A stretch of DNA of 64,000 nt from Sphingobacterium sp. JB170. GTDB taxonomy: Bacteria; Bacteroidota; Bacteroidia; Sphingobacteriales; Sphingobacteriaceae. Shown piece after piece: positions 46,527 to 55,874 of this stretch (positions are counted from its first letter, which is position 1; each line of letters starts with the position of its first letter). The notes under the pieces were generated by a model. It was not told the DNA's origin. It saw only the letters and a list, made by a program, of their open reading frames with translations, and did no database searches. Made by a program: the position numbers and the translations under genes. The stretch spans positions 124,001 to 188,000 of the forward strand of contig NZ_FUKU01000057.1 in the NCBI RefSeq assembly GCF_900163865.1. The letters are read 5' to 3'.

Positions 46527-46784
46527 ATGAGCAACAATGATATCATGAAAAAGCTACGGGTGGCTTTAAAGTTCACCGACGAGGATATTATCGAAGTCTT
46601 AACCTTGGTCGATTTCCGCGTGACAAAAACCGAACTGGGCGCGATATTTCGCAAAGACGACCATCCCAATTTCAAGCCTTGTGGCGATCAGTTGCTTCGG
46701 AATTTCCTAAACGGACTTATCATCTACAAACGCGGTGTACGCCCAAAACCTACTCCTAAAAATGGTGGTGAAGCACCTCAATAG
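46527..46784 (+). CDS. DUF1456 (YehS-like) protein, single-repeat form
   Basis: An 85-aa protein beginning MSNNDIMKKLRVALKFTDED with the DUF1456 signatures LVDFRVTKTELGAIFRKDDH and QLLRNFLNGLIIYKRG. E. coli YehS and most relatives have two such units in about 150 residues. This one has a single unit followed by a short basic, proline-rich tail. Function is unknown. It precedes an OsmC-family gene on the same strand with a 66-nt gap. Confidence 0.88.
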   Translation: MSNNDIMKKLRVALKFTDEDIIEVLTLVDFRVTKTELGAIFRKDDHPNFKPCGDQLLRNFLNGLIIYKRGVRPKPTPKNGGEAPQ

Positions 46785-46850
46785 CATTTTTAACGGCAGC
46801 GGCTTTTCATTTTCCATTTAGGCGCGATTAATAATTCATATATTAGGCTT

Positions 46851-47315
46851 ATGAGTCTCAAACATGTTTTTAGCGCAGCATTACAATGGCCTACGCCCCC
46901 TGCCTCCACATCGGGGGATAAGTCTTCAAAAACGCACCAAGTTTCGATCCACGGGAAACAGGATTTGAACATTTCGGCGGCGAAGGCTTTTAAGGGTGAT
47001 GGCAGTCTATATAATCCCGAAGACCTATTACTGACGAGTTTAATGTCCTGCCACATGATGTCCTACTTGTACGTTTGTGGCAAGCATAATATTGAGGTGT
47101 TTTCCTATGTCGATAACGCTACGGCGCTGCTTGAAACTTACCCCGATGGAAGCGGAAAGATTATCGAGGTCCGCTTAGAACCCCATACGATCATTTCGGA
47201 CAGCGCGCACATCGACCTAGCCTTATCATTCCACGAACAGGCAAATAAACTTTGCTTCATCGCTAACTCCTGTAATTTTACAATTATTCACACTCCGAGC
47301 TGCGCGGCTAGGTAG
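46851..47315 (+). CDS. OsmC-family peroxidase-like protein
   Basis: A 154-aa cytoplasmic OsmC/Ohr-fold protein. The two redox cysteines lie at C67 in SLMSCHMMSYL and at C141 in IANSCNFTII, at the usual spacing. The segment YNPEDLLLTSLMSC is diagnostic. It probably reduces organic hydroperoxides with a thiol donor. Its stop lies 5 nt from the convergent acyltransferase stop. Confidence 0.9.
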   Translation: MSLKHVFSAALQWPTPPASTSGDKSSKTHQVSIHGKQDLNISAAKAFKGDGSLYNPEDLLLTSLMSCHMMSYLYVCGKHNIEVFSYVDNATALLETYPDGSGKIIEVRLEPHTIISDSAHIDLALSFHEQANKLCFIANSCNFTIIHTPSCAAR

Positions 47316-47320
47316 GGCTT

Positions 47321-49183
47321 TTAATGTTCCCTAAATATATTGTCTTTAAAAAGCGTACGGTACTGTTCTGTTCCAAATGTCGAGAAGTGATCGGCATCAT
47401 ACATATAGGTCTGCCTATTACCTGACTGGATAATATCTGTTGGGTGGTACACATCGACATATTTATCGGCAATCGAGGAACCCTTTAAAAAATTATTAGC
47501 ATTCTCCCGGAAACTAGCGAGATACCTTTCGGGTGAAATTCCGAATCTGCTCTGCATCACATGAACGACGGGATACTCGATCCGATAGCTCTCTGTTTGC
47601 CCGATATACACGGTGGGAATACCCATCGTCTTAAAATAGGTTTCAATTTGCGTAAAGTATTTTATCAAGTCGGTTTTGGAATAGCCTGAATAATTGGCCG
47701 ATAGAATGACTTTATCGATCTTTTCCCCGTGGGCAGGAAAATAACTGTCGTATAAATAATTTGTAAGCTCACTCGGCCCTTTATATAGCGAGTGAACGCC
47801 CGGTACCGGAAATGTTTCATCGCCGGTTGCTTGGAGTAAATTAACATTATTTTCCGCGGCTAACTTTCCGATCGTATGATAAAACATAGCTGCATGGCAA
47901 TCCCCAATAAGCAAGTAATTCTTTTTAGCTTCTGAAAAGGCGAGCAGGCGCGTGGTATCAAACGAGGAGAACGGGCTTTTAGAAAGCAGATGCCCCCGAT
48001 CAAAGCTAAATTGCTCTGCGGCGAGCGCTCTAGGGTACTGATGTGCAAACTGCGCTAATGAAGCCTCCTGATCCTTCCATAAGATATGCTGCGCGGGAAG
48101 CTGCCTTCCAAGAAAGGATGTCATGATAACTATCCCCGATAAATACAACACGTATTTAACGTTTCGCATCCAGGTACCGCGCTCTACAAATTTATAGGAG
48201 AGCACGCTAAGGGCGAGCGAGACAAAAAACACGGCGTACCGCCATCCAGGCTGGCTATCGAATGTGAAATAGGCTGAAAGCACAATAAGCGGCCAATGCC
48301 ATAGATACCATGAATAGGAAATATCGGCAATAAATATGGTGACCCTATTGGCGTATAGCTTATAATCACTATGCACTAAAAGTATACCGGCCGTTGCGAT
48401 CACCGGCACAAGCGTGATTAGGGAAGGCCACCCTCCACTATGCGGAATAATTCCAATTATGAAACAAAAAAGCACGAGGAAACATACCACGGCAATAGCG
48501 TTTCGCGCTACGACCGATAAGCCGCGCTTTATATCTTGTTGATGGATAAACACTACTCCACCAACGAGCAACTCCCATGCCCTTGTAGGAAACATATAAA
48601 AGGCAAAAGAAGAGTCACGCTGGGCATAGTATAACATCGAGGCAAGCGACAATGCCGTTAGACCGTAAAGGAAGTAGCCTAACATTCGTTTACCCTTTAC
48701 GCCCGCGCTATAGAGCCCAGATAAAATAAGCGGATAAACAAAATAAAATTGCCATTCAATCGATAAGGACCACGTATGCAGCAAGAAGTTCAGCCTAGCG
48801 TCGGGTTGAAAATATCCCGAATTCAAGTAATAATAAATATTCGAGACAAATAGGCTACTGGAAAAAGCAAATCTGCTATAGTCGTATAACTTTATGCCGA
48901 GCACCAGGTAAATCAGCAGTAGAAATACTAAAATAAGTACCATCAGCGCAGGAAGGATACGCCGAATGCGCCTTCGATAAAAGTCAACTAAACGAAATTT
49001 ACCGATGGAAAGATCGCCCAGGATGATATCTGTCATCAAATACCCCGAAAGCACAAAGAAAATATCCACTCCAACGAACCCTGCGCTAAAATAAGGTACG
49101 CGCAGATGATACAGGAGGACCGCTAGAATGGCGAGAGCGCGTAAAAAAGCGATATCAAAACGAAATTCTTTTTGTGCAAACAT
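47321..49183 (-). CDS. OafA/YrhL-type membrane acyltransferase with SGNH-like domain
   Basis: A 620-aa protein with an N-terminal acyltransferase-3 domain of about ten helices (residues 8-360). It has the conserved RALAILAVLLYH with H26, and GVDIFFVLSGYL. A periplasmic SGNH-like domain (about 395-620) follows. It probably O-acetylates a cell-surface or exported polysaccharide. In the SGNH block the nucleophile motif reads LIGDCHAAM (427-433): the usual Ser is Cys429, encoded TGC. The Asp-His pair D596-x-x-H599 is intact. No polysaccharide biosynthesis genes surround it. Confidence 0.9.
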   Translation of the reverse strand: MFAQKEFRFDIAFLRALAILAVLLYHLRVPYFSAGFVGVDIFFVLSGYLMTDIILGDLSIGKFRLVDFYRRRIRRILPALMVLILVFLLLIYLVLGIKLYDYSRFAFSSSLFVSNIYYYLNSGYFQPDARLNFLLHTWSLSIEWQFYFVYPLILSGLYSAGVKGKRMLGYFLYGLTALSLASMLYYAQRDSSFAFYMFPTRAWELLVGGVVFIHQQDIKRGLSVVARNAIAVVCFLVLFCFIIGIIPHSGGWPSLITLVPVIATAGILLVHSDYKLYANRVTIFIADISYSWYLWHWPLIVLSAYFTFDSQPGWRYAVFFVSLALSVLSYKFVERGTWMRNVKYVLYLSGIVIMTSFLGRQLPAQHILWKDQEASLAQFAHQYPRALAAEQFSFDRGHLLSKSPFSSFDTTRLLAFSEAKKNYLLIGDCHAAMFYHTIGKLAAENNVNLLQATGDETFPVPGVHSLYKGPSELTNYLYDSYFPAHGEKIDKVILSANYSGYSKTDLIKYFTQIETYFKTMGIPTVYIGQTESYRIEYPVVHVMQSRFGISPERYLASFRENANNFLKGSSIADKYVDVYHPTDIIQSGNRQTYMYDADHFSTFGTEQYRTLFKDNIFREH

Positions 49184-49435
49184 ATTGGTTAACAGCAGTG
49201 CAAAGCAAGTATACGGATTTTAGTTAAAAATTCGCGCGAAAAAGATGGCAATAACGCTCCCATACCCGTTTCTGCAATCAAGCAAAATAAGCAACAAATT
49301 AAACGTACACCGGGCCTAATAACACCGAGCGTGCGCCTACTGAAACAATACAAAGTGCGCTAAGATTCACCGCCCTGATATTGGCACATCAGCAAATGCG
49401 CTTTTCCGTTTCCAAAAGTACAAGCCCCTCTCACA

Positions 49436-50551
49436 CTATTTAGGCGTCGGCGCATTTTCTTCGATTAGCTTTTTAAGCTTTAGCTCCTCCCAAAACGCCG
49501 CAGGAATCTTGGTTTTAAATGAAGCTGCATTTTCTGCCGCTTGTTGAACGGTATGTGCGCCTGGGATAACGGCTGAGACCACATCCGGCGCGGCAGAGAA
49601 ACGCAATGCCGCGGTTCGCAGGTCAACCGAATGTCGATCAGCGACCTGTTTTAACGCCGCTAGCTTATCTTTTACCCCCGCTGGAAAGCCGCTGCCATAC
49701 AAGTAACGGTCTTTACCCGACAAAAAGCCACCGCATAAAGGAGCGCCGACAACAATGGACATATCCCGCTGAGCGAGCTTAGGGAAAACTTGATTCAAAT
49801 CATCTTTATGATGAATAAGCGAATATTGACAAGCCGAGAGAAAAATATCCGGGTCAGCCACTTCTATCGTCTTTAAGATCGGTTCGGTTGTGTTCACACC
49901 TAAGCCCCAACCTTTTATCAAACCTTCTTCCCGCATTTTGGTGAGCTCGGGCATCGCTCCTTTAACGGCGATATCAAAATATTCAAGCCAGTTGTCTTTC
50001 ATGTCGCCATTATCGGGCGAAAGATCATGGATAAACACAATATCTAAAGAACCGATTCCAAGGCGTTGCAGACTATCTTCTACGCTTCTTCTTGCACCCT
50101 CAGCAGTGAAATCGTATACGTAGGAAGCATTCAACTTCCCTTTCCATAACCCTTGGAGCTCGAAGTCATCGTGTGGTTGTAATAGGCGTCCAATTTTAGT
50201 GGAGATTTGATATTCCTGACGCGCTTTATCCTTTAAGAACATGCCCATCCTGCGCTCGCTAATCCCCAGGCCATACCAGGGTGAAGTATCATAATATCGA
50301 ACACCTTCATCCCAAGCTGATTCCACTGCCTGTAGACATTCTATATCAGGATTCGCGTTGAAGCCATTTCCAAGGGCTACGCCACCAAAACCAACTTTGC
50401 TTGCCGGTCTAAACCGGTTATTTGAATTTTGAGATTCCGTCATTACTTTTCTTTTGTTGTTGTTTGCGCTGGCGGCATTTAATGACTCCACGCCAAATGC
50501 GGTGCCCAATACTGCTGCGCCCGTACCTTTTATAAATGTTCGCCGTCGCAT
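49436..50551 (-). CDS. Aldo/keto reductase with Tat-like leader
   Basis: A 371-aa NADP-dependent aldo/keto reductase. I start at 50551 because MRRRTFIKGTGAAVLGTAFG is a Tat-type leader. The frame extends 17 codons upstream without a better start. The catalytic tetrad segments are YYDTSPWYGLG (Asp and Tyr), ISTKIGR (Lys) and VFIHDLSPDN (His). The ordering resembles the D-threo-aldose/pyridoxal dehydrogenase branch. It lies 136 nt downstream of the DUF5009-like gene on the same strand. The substrate is unknown. Confidence 0.88.
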   Translation of the reverse strand: MRRRTFIKGTGAAVLGTAFGVESLNAASANNNKRKVMTESQNSNNRFRPASKVGFGGVALGNGFNANPDIECLQAVESAWDEGVRYYDTSPWYGLGISERRMGMFLKDKARQEYQISTKIGRLLQPHDDFELQGLWKGKLNASYVYDFTAEGARRSVEDSLQRLGIGSLDIVFIHDLSPDNGDMKDNWLEYFDIAVKGAMPELTKMREEGLIKGWGLGVNTTEPILKTIEVADPDIFLSACQYSLIHHKDDLNQVFPKLAQRDMSIVVGAPLCGGFLSGKDRYLYGSGFPAGVKDKLAALKQVADRHSVDLRTAALRFSAAPDVVSAVIPGAHTVQQAAENAASFKTKIPAAFWEELKLKKLIEENAPTPK

Positions 50552-50687
50552 GAAATAATATTCCGTAATTAAAAAATTATTCTGTCTGTTTTTAGAGAAC
50601 AAAAATAATATGATGTTGTTTTAATTCCTTAGCGCAAAGCGGGCCTCCCGCCGTTTTATACGAACGCTGCAAATAATCAGAAAACGA

Positions 50688-51806
50688 CTAAAGCTTAAAA
50701 AATATCTTTTTGCGGTAAAGAAAGAGACATAAAAGCCACTCTAAAGCGAACACGCAGACTGATGCTAACAGTAGTATAACAGCGGGGCTAATCCCCACAC
50801 TAGCAAATACCGGCTGAACAACCATGAGCACATATTCATTCAGCCAATTCTGTCCTACAATAGCGAAAAACAGATAGATGAAAATCGAGTTCATCCCAAT
50901 TACTTGGAAGAAAAGTAATCCTTTGCGATTTTTACGCATATCAATCCACCAATATAATCCAGCGACGATCAATAAACAGTAACCTAAGGAAGTGACCATA
51001 AACGAGCTGGTGGCAATTGGTTTTACTATAGGAGTTATACCTAGGGCATCCATGGCATAGCCTACCACGAGAAGAGCTCCCCCAGTACCCACGAGCCGAT
51101 AAATCGGATTATAGGACGCCATAAACAACTTACCCACGACAACACCGGCTATGGTATGCACCGCTGTAGGCAACCAATTAATAAAAACATAAGTATTGTC
51201 CTTTTGCCCAAACAGAATCCAGTCGATCCAATTGCCAAAGTTCCCAATTCCTGCATAACCTTGATCGAACCCGGGCACTGCCCAAATCCGATAAAAAAAT
51301 TCTGTTAGCGCTAGTATCGCAACACAAGCTGCTATTTGGTACCGCAACTTTAAATTAAACAGTAGAAAGGCGATCATTGTACAAAATGCTAGCTGAGTCA
51401 AAATATCGGTCACATCAAGCGCATCCCAAGCAAACCACTCGGGGCTGCTGATGCGCTTAAAGATGCCCCAAAACAATAGCCAGCCACACCGCCGCAAGGT
51501 TTTTAAAAATCGATCTCTCCAGGACAATCCGCTTCTGGTTTGCTTTGTCAATGAGTAGGCCATCGCGATACCGGCCATGAACATGAAGGCCGGCTGAATA
51601 AGATCCCAAAAATGAAGGCCATGCCAACCATTATGAAAAAATTGGCCGATAAATATCTGTCCAAAGGTGTGCTCGTTGGTTGCGCTGCGTAGATGGTTAT
51701 AAAGCTCGCTGGCTTCTAGCGCTAGTAAAAACATAATAAGACCGCGCATAAAATCTAGTGACAGCAGGCGATCCGATGGTTTTCTGTTTGAAATAGAGTT
51801 TTCCAA
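50688..51806 (-). CDS. DUF5009/heparan-glucosaminide acetyltransferase-like membrane protein
   Basis: A 372-aa polytopic protein with about ten helices. The start has the motif RLLSLDFMRGLIMFLLALE, which with FHNGWHGLHFWDLIQPAFMFMAG marks the DUF5009/HGSNAT-like acyltransferase group. The histidines in WHGLHFWD lie where the lysosomal enzyme uses its acceptor His. It may transfer acetyl to a sugar in the periplasm. Direct function is unproven. The gene is upstream of an aldo/keto reductase. Confidence 0.85.
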   Translation of the reverse strand: MENSISNRKPSDRLLSLDFMRGLIMFLLALEASELYNHLRSATNEHTFGQIFIGQFFHNGWHGLHFWDLIQPAFMFMAGIAMAYSLTKQTRSGLSWRDRFLKTLRRCGWLLFWGIFKRISSPEWFAWDALDVTDILTQLAFCTMIAFLLFNLKLRYQIAACVAILALTEFFYRIWAVPGFDQGYAGIGNFGNWIDWILFGQKDNTYVFINWLPTAVHTIAGVVVGKLFMASYNPIYRLVGTGGALLVVGYAMDALGITPIVKPIATSSFMVTSLGYCLLIVAGLYWWIDMRKNRKGLLFFQVIGMNSIFIYLFFAIVGQNWLNEYVLMVVQPVFASVGISPAVILLLASVCVFALEWLLCLFLYRKKIFFKL

Positions 51807-52087
51807 GGTACGTAGGTTTCAAAATGTTTACAATAGCGGTCAGTGTGCAGGATAAAATATAGCTGGAATCGCGCTTAAAAATGGGCACGGTTAACAGGGG
51901 AAAATTCAATGCTGCCTCTCAAAGATACATTTCCTATGCTTTAAATTAAAACGGATTGACTTTTCCGTTGCAAGGACGCTACGCCCGATCATCGCTGCCA
52001 AATATTATTGCAAAATCACTCTAAAAATTCCTATTTTTAAATATTATATGTGATTTCTAACCAGAATCTTCAACTAAAGCTATAGTA

Positions 52088-53395
52088 ATGAAAAAATTAT
52101 CTTCTCTTTTGTGCGTGTTGTACCTCACGCTCCTGAGTGGGACCTTATTCGCCCAATCCAGAACCTTTGATCCGGTCCAGGTACTAATCAGCCCAAACAA
52201 AGCAGACTGGACCTATCAGGTAGGGGAAAAGGCCAGCTTTACCGTGACGGTTTTAGCGCATCAAGTTCCGATCGAAGGTGCCGAAGTGCACTATGAGATT
52301 GGCTTAGAGAAAATGTTGCCCACCCAACAAGGGACAATTAAATCAAACGGCACTTCAACCATGCTGGGCAAAGATGCTACACTTGAAGAACCCGGTTTTT
52401 TACGCTGTCAGGCATGGGTAAAGGTTGATGGAAAAGAATACCGTGGCATAGCGACTGCAGCATTTTCCCCGTTGAATATCAAACCGACGCAAACCTTACC
52501 CCATGACTTCCAGGAATTCTGGACTAACGCGAAAGAGGAAGCGGCAAAGATTCCGATGGATACCAAGCTTACCTTCTTGCCCGAGCGCAGCAACGAGAAA
52601 GTCGATGTCTACCAGGTTAGCATTCAAAACTACGAGCTTGGTGCCCGGGTATACGGGATCCTAGCAAAACCAAAAACAGAAGGAAAGTATCCTGCACTCT
52701 TGCAAGTCCCGGGCGCAGGTATCCGTCCATACCAAGGAAATATTGCTCTCGCAGAACAGGGGGTGATCACCTTGGAGATTGGCATCCACGGCATCCCGGT
52801 CACCTATGAGAAGGAGCTCTACAATAACCTGAGTGGTGGGGCGCTAAGAGGATACAATTATTTCAACCTTGACGACAGGGACAAATATTATTACAAGCGC
52901 GTGTATCTAGGTTGCGTTCGTGCAATCGACTATATTTTCTCGCTCGAGGAATTCGATGGATCCAATTTAGCGGTTTACGGCGGTAGTCAGGGTGGAGCGC
53001 TATCTATCGTCACCGCAGCCCTTGACAGCCGGGTCAAACACTTAGCCAGCTTCTACCCTGCCCTTAGCGACTTGACGGGTTACCTCCACGGTAGAGCTGG
53101 TGGGTGGCCGCATATGTTTACACAAGGGAATGCTTCGTATTTAAAAAAGGAAGACAAAATTAACGTATCTGCTTATTATGATGTTGTCAATTTCGCCCGT
53201 TCGGTGAAAGTTCCTGGATTCTATTCCTGGGGCTATAACGACGAAACCTGTCCACCAACGTCCATCTACGCGGCATACAATCTAATCCAAGCACCCAAAG
53301 ATTTATATCTCGTGCAAGAAACGGGGCATTGGACTTACCCGCTGCAAAGAGAGAAAGTCAATGAATGGTTATTAAAGCAGTTAAAAGGCAATTAG
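52088..53395 (+). CDS. Secreted CE7-like acetylxylan esterase
   Basis: A 435-aa exported esterase. The signal peptide ends at LFAQS. Residues about 28-128 form a beta-rich domain, and about 135-435 is an AXE1/CE7-type alpha/beta hydrolase. The nucleophile elbow is YGGSQGGAL (S300), the acid D385 is in GYNDETCPP, and the base H414 in ETGHWTYP. CE7 enzymes deacetylate xylo-oligosaccharides and cephalosporin C. It stands alone with its own terminator, so the natural ester is unknown. Confidence 0.9.
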   Translation: MKKLSSLLCVLYLTLLSGTLFAQSRTFDPVQVLISPNKADWTYQVGEKASFTVTVLAHQVPIEGAEVHYEIGLEKMLPTQQGTIKSNGTSTMLGKDATLEEPGFLRCQAWVKVDGKEYRGIATAAFSPLNIKPTQTLPHDFQEFWTNAKEEAAKIPMDTKLTFLPERSNEKVDVYQVSIQNYELGARVYGILAKPKTEGKYPALLQVPGAGIRPYQGNIALAEQGVITLEIGIHGIPVTYEKELYNNLSGGALRGYNYFNLDDRDKYYYKRVYLGCVRAIDYIFSLEEFDGSNLAVYGGSQGGALSIVTAALDSRVKHLASFYPALSDLTGYLHGRAGGWPHMFTQGNASYLKKEDKINVSAYYDVVNFARSVKVPGFYSWGYNDETCPPTSIYAAYNLIQAPKDLYLVQETGHWTYPLQREKVNEWLLKQLKGN

Positions 53396-53419
53396 CGGCA
53401 TTTCACGTGAATCGAGGCG

Positions 53420-53450
53420 TTTAGAGCATCTGCGAAATTGATGCTCTAAA
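53420..53450 (+). terminator. Hairpin terminator of the esterase gene
   Basis: TTTAGAGCATC (53420-53430) and GATGCTCTAAA (53440-53450) are a perfect 11-bp stem with a 9-nt loop, 24 nt after the esterase stop. The T tail is short (TTATA). Confidence 0.7.
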
Positions 53451-53645
53451 TTATACTCGCTTGCTAACTGCGCCGGGGTGCAGATTAAACCGACTGGTCA
53501 GTCTCCAGCCAAACTTCTATTCCTCATAGCAGGCCAAGCTGAATCCTTTATAGCCTTATTCGTTCTAAGGAATGAATGGCATTATACTAGCAGCAAAAAC
53601 GCAAAGTACGTTTGGCTATATTTACAATCAATTAAGAGGTGAAAA

Positions 53646-54530
53646 ATGAATTTTAAAAAATTAACTTTTCGCATACAGCGGACTAACGAGTTTTTACAGC
53701 AAAATGCCGTGAAAGCTGTAAACATACATATTACACTCAGAAATTGGCTTTCTGGATTTTACATTGTAAAGTTTGAGCAAAACGGAAGTGACCGTGCTGA
53801 ATATGGAGTTAAATTGCTTGAGAACTTAGCGAAAAATATCAGTATCAAAGGACTGTCAGCTCCAGAACTGTCCCGCTGCCGACAGTTTTACGACACCTAT
53901 CCACAGATTCTTGGGTTGGTAACCCAAGAATTCAAAAAACTGGTCCCTACGGATTTCTTTGAAGATTTCACGCTTTCAAATATCCAAAAACCAATTCTTG
54001 GATCGACAACCCAAAAATTGCAAAAAGATAATAAAAATAACGATTTAGTTCACTTTTCTAGTATTTTTCAATCTATTTCTTACACCCACTTTACTGAACT
54101 CATCAAAATAGATGATGTCATGAAAAGGCATTTTACGAGTTGCTAATTTTAAAAACACAGCCCAGTGTAAAAGAACTCAAACGACAGATCAACACGCTCG
54201 CTTATGAAAGGGCTGGATTATCCGATAATCACAAAGGAGCTTTTGACGAGGTAATGAAAAAGGTAAAACCTCAACAAACTACGGATTTAATAAAATCTCA
54301 TTACTTTTTCTAATTTCTCAATATCAATCAACCTCATGTAATTGAAGAGAACGAGTTAGAACAAGCTCTAATTGTGCATTTGCAACAATTTATTATTGAA
54401 CTTGGAAACGGATTTTGCTTTGAAGCCCGACAAAAACGATTGTTAATGGGTGATGAATATTACTTTGTTGATTTGGTTTTTTATCATCGTATTTTGAAAT
54501 GTCATATATTGGTAGAATTGAAACGTATAA
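53646..54530 (+). pseudogene. Decayed DUF1016/YhcG-type PDDEXK nuclease gene
   Basis: The first frame (53646-54146) encodes the DUF1016 N-terminal domain, with YGVKLLENLAKNIS, RCRQFYDTYPQIL and YTHFTELIKIDD. Reading then continues in another frame from about 54125 (KAFYELLILKTQPSVKELKR), consistent with loss of one base near 54125-54129. That frame meets an in-frame TAA at 54311-54313, where relatives read through with FFDFLNI-like sequence. It then gives the nuclease core (GFCFEARQKRLLMGDEYYF, VDLVFYHRILKCHILVELK). Homology stops at about 54525, so the C-terminus is lost. At least one frameshift, one stop and one truncation make it non-functional. The sequence is markedly AT-rich. Confidence 0.85.
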
Positions 54531-54539
54531 AAAGTTTGG

Positions 54540-54851
54540 ATGAAAACAATGAAAAATTCGATCGAAGAATTATCTGCAGTTTCGGTTTCATTTATAAACA
54601 CAAAGTATCCTTCATTGTTCAACGATCTAGAAGCAGCAATGTACTCAGGTAATCTCTTCGAAATTGAAAACAAGATGAATTTTGGCACTAAATTAATTGA
54701 GCAATCGATGCTTTCATCTGATAAGTATTCCAAAATGTTTGCAATTAGCGAAATGGTTCAAGAAAATACAGAAATAATAAGAATAATTCATAATTTGGAT
54801 CTATCCGATGTATTTATTCAGGCTGGATCAAAATATCGATACAAATTTTAA
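54540..54851 (+). CDS. Short unknown ORF, possibly an SdpC-like toxin fragment
   Basis: 103 codons from the ATG at 54540. A second ATG at 54549 gives MKNSIEELSAVSVSF. No signal peptide is present. The helix-rich stretch VSFINTKYPSLFNDL...SGNLFEIENKM...TKLIEQSM has the spacing I recall from the N-terminal region of B. subtilis SdpC (FI..P......L...S.....IEN......LI). It lacks the export signal and the hydrophobic, cysteine-containing toxin segment. It begins exactly where the nuclease homology ends. It may therefore be a gene fragment joined by rearrangement, and the relationship is tentative. Confidence 0.4.
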   Translation: MKTMKNSIEELSAVSVSFINTKYPSLFNDLEAAMYSGNLFEIENKMNFGTKLIEQSMLSSDKYSKMFAISEMVQENTEIIRIIHNLDLSDVFIQAGSKYRYKF

Positions 54852-54887
54852 GAACTTAAAAAAGTTAATTATTCAATTAATACAAAA

Positions 54888-55367
54888 ATGTCGGATCAAT
54901 TTAAAGAAGAAACGGGTTTACCCAAGTTCATTTTAGCATTATTTGTTATTCAATTTGCTTTTTTTATTTTTTATGGATTGTCTAAGAGCAATGATAAATC
55001 CATTATATATTTTTCTATAGGATTTTTTGCGCTGGGGATATTTTTAGCTTTTGTGAGATTAAGAGTTGAAATAAATGAAGAGAGAATTAAATATAGGTTC
55101 TTTCCATTCTTCAATAAAAGTATTGACTGGAATGAGATAAAGGATGTTGAAATTGTCAAGATTTCAGCATTATCTGACTTTTTGGGATGGGGTATACGGT
55201 TTTCTAGAAAGTATGGTTGGAGTTATATTACCAATTCCGAATATGGTCTGTCCATAAAAAAAAATAATGAAAGGAGAATTATATTGTCTATAAGAAATAA
55301 AGACAAGTTGATAAAGTTTTTTAATAAAAACAATTGTAGAAATTTACCAGCATTAAAACAATCTTAA
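54888..55367 (+). CDS. Two-helix membrane protein with bacterial PH-like domain
   Basis: A 159-aa protein, MSDQFKEETGLPKF, with two hydrophobic helices at about 13-33 and 40-60. A PH-like beta domain follows, containing RVEINEERIKYRFFPFF, KSIDWNEIKDVEI and LGWGIRFSR. The Y-R-F-F-P-F and G-W-G-I-R signatures occur in a family of small membrane proteins common in Bacteroidota with no assigned role. It lies 36 nt after the previous short ORF on the same strand. If that ORF is a toxin relic this could be its protective partner, but nothing proves it. It is AT-rich. Confidence 0.7.
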   Translation: MSDQFKEETGLPKFILALFVIQFAFFIFYGLSKSNDKSIIYFSIGFFALGIFLAFVRLRVEINEERIKYRFFPFFNKSIDWNEIKDVEIVKISALSDFLGWGIRFSRKYGWSYITNSEYGLSIKKNNERRIILSIRNKDKLIKFFNKNNCRNLPALKQS

Positions 55368-55874
55368 TTCATTTTTAATCAGTAGTCTGTGTTCAGTGCT
55401 GCGTTGATTGTCTAATCAAACTATCGTAGTCGGGAATATTAATATACGAATAATACCTGTAAGATCTTTTTAGGACTAATGGTTACTTGTTGGAAAGTTT
55501 TTCTACGACGAGACATGAATGAGCACGGATCAGATTTTATTGGACACCCAAAATAATCCAGCTCATTACACAGTTTGGTTCAAATAAGATTTTCCACAAT
55601 TACTTTCAAAAATAAACATATGACAAAAATCGCTGTTGGGAATAAGTTTGTAAAAAGAAATGTTCCCCTATTCGGGTTCTAGAACGACATGGTCGGCTTT
55701 TGTCACCAACAATGAAATACTTCACTTGTTACTTCGTAGTATTCCTCTGATAGTTGGGGGTAATCATTATACCGCGGTAATATGACGGGAACGGCAAAGA
55801 TTAGTACAACCAAAACACGCCGGAAGTCGCGCATAACTAATACATTATCATTTTGTTTATTATCTTAGTGACGA
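55368..55874. other. Intergenic stretch at the end of the AT-rich island
   Basis: 507 bases with no supported gene, repeat or hairpin. I see nothing in it beyond AT-rich, non-coding-looking sequence. Confidence 0.5.
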
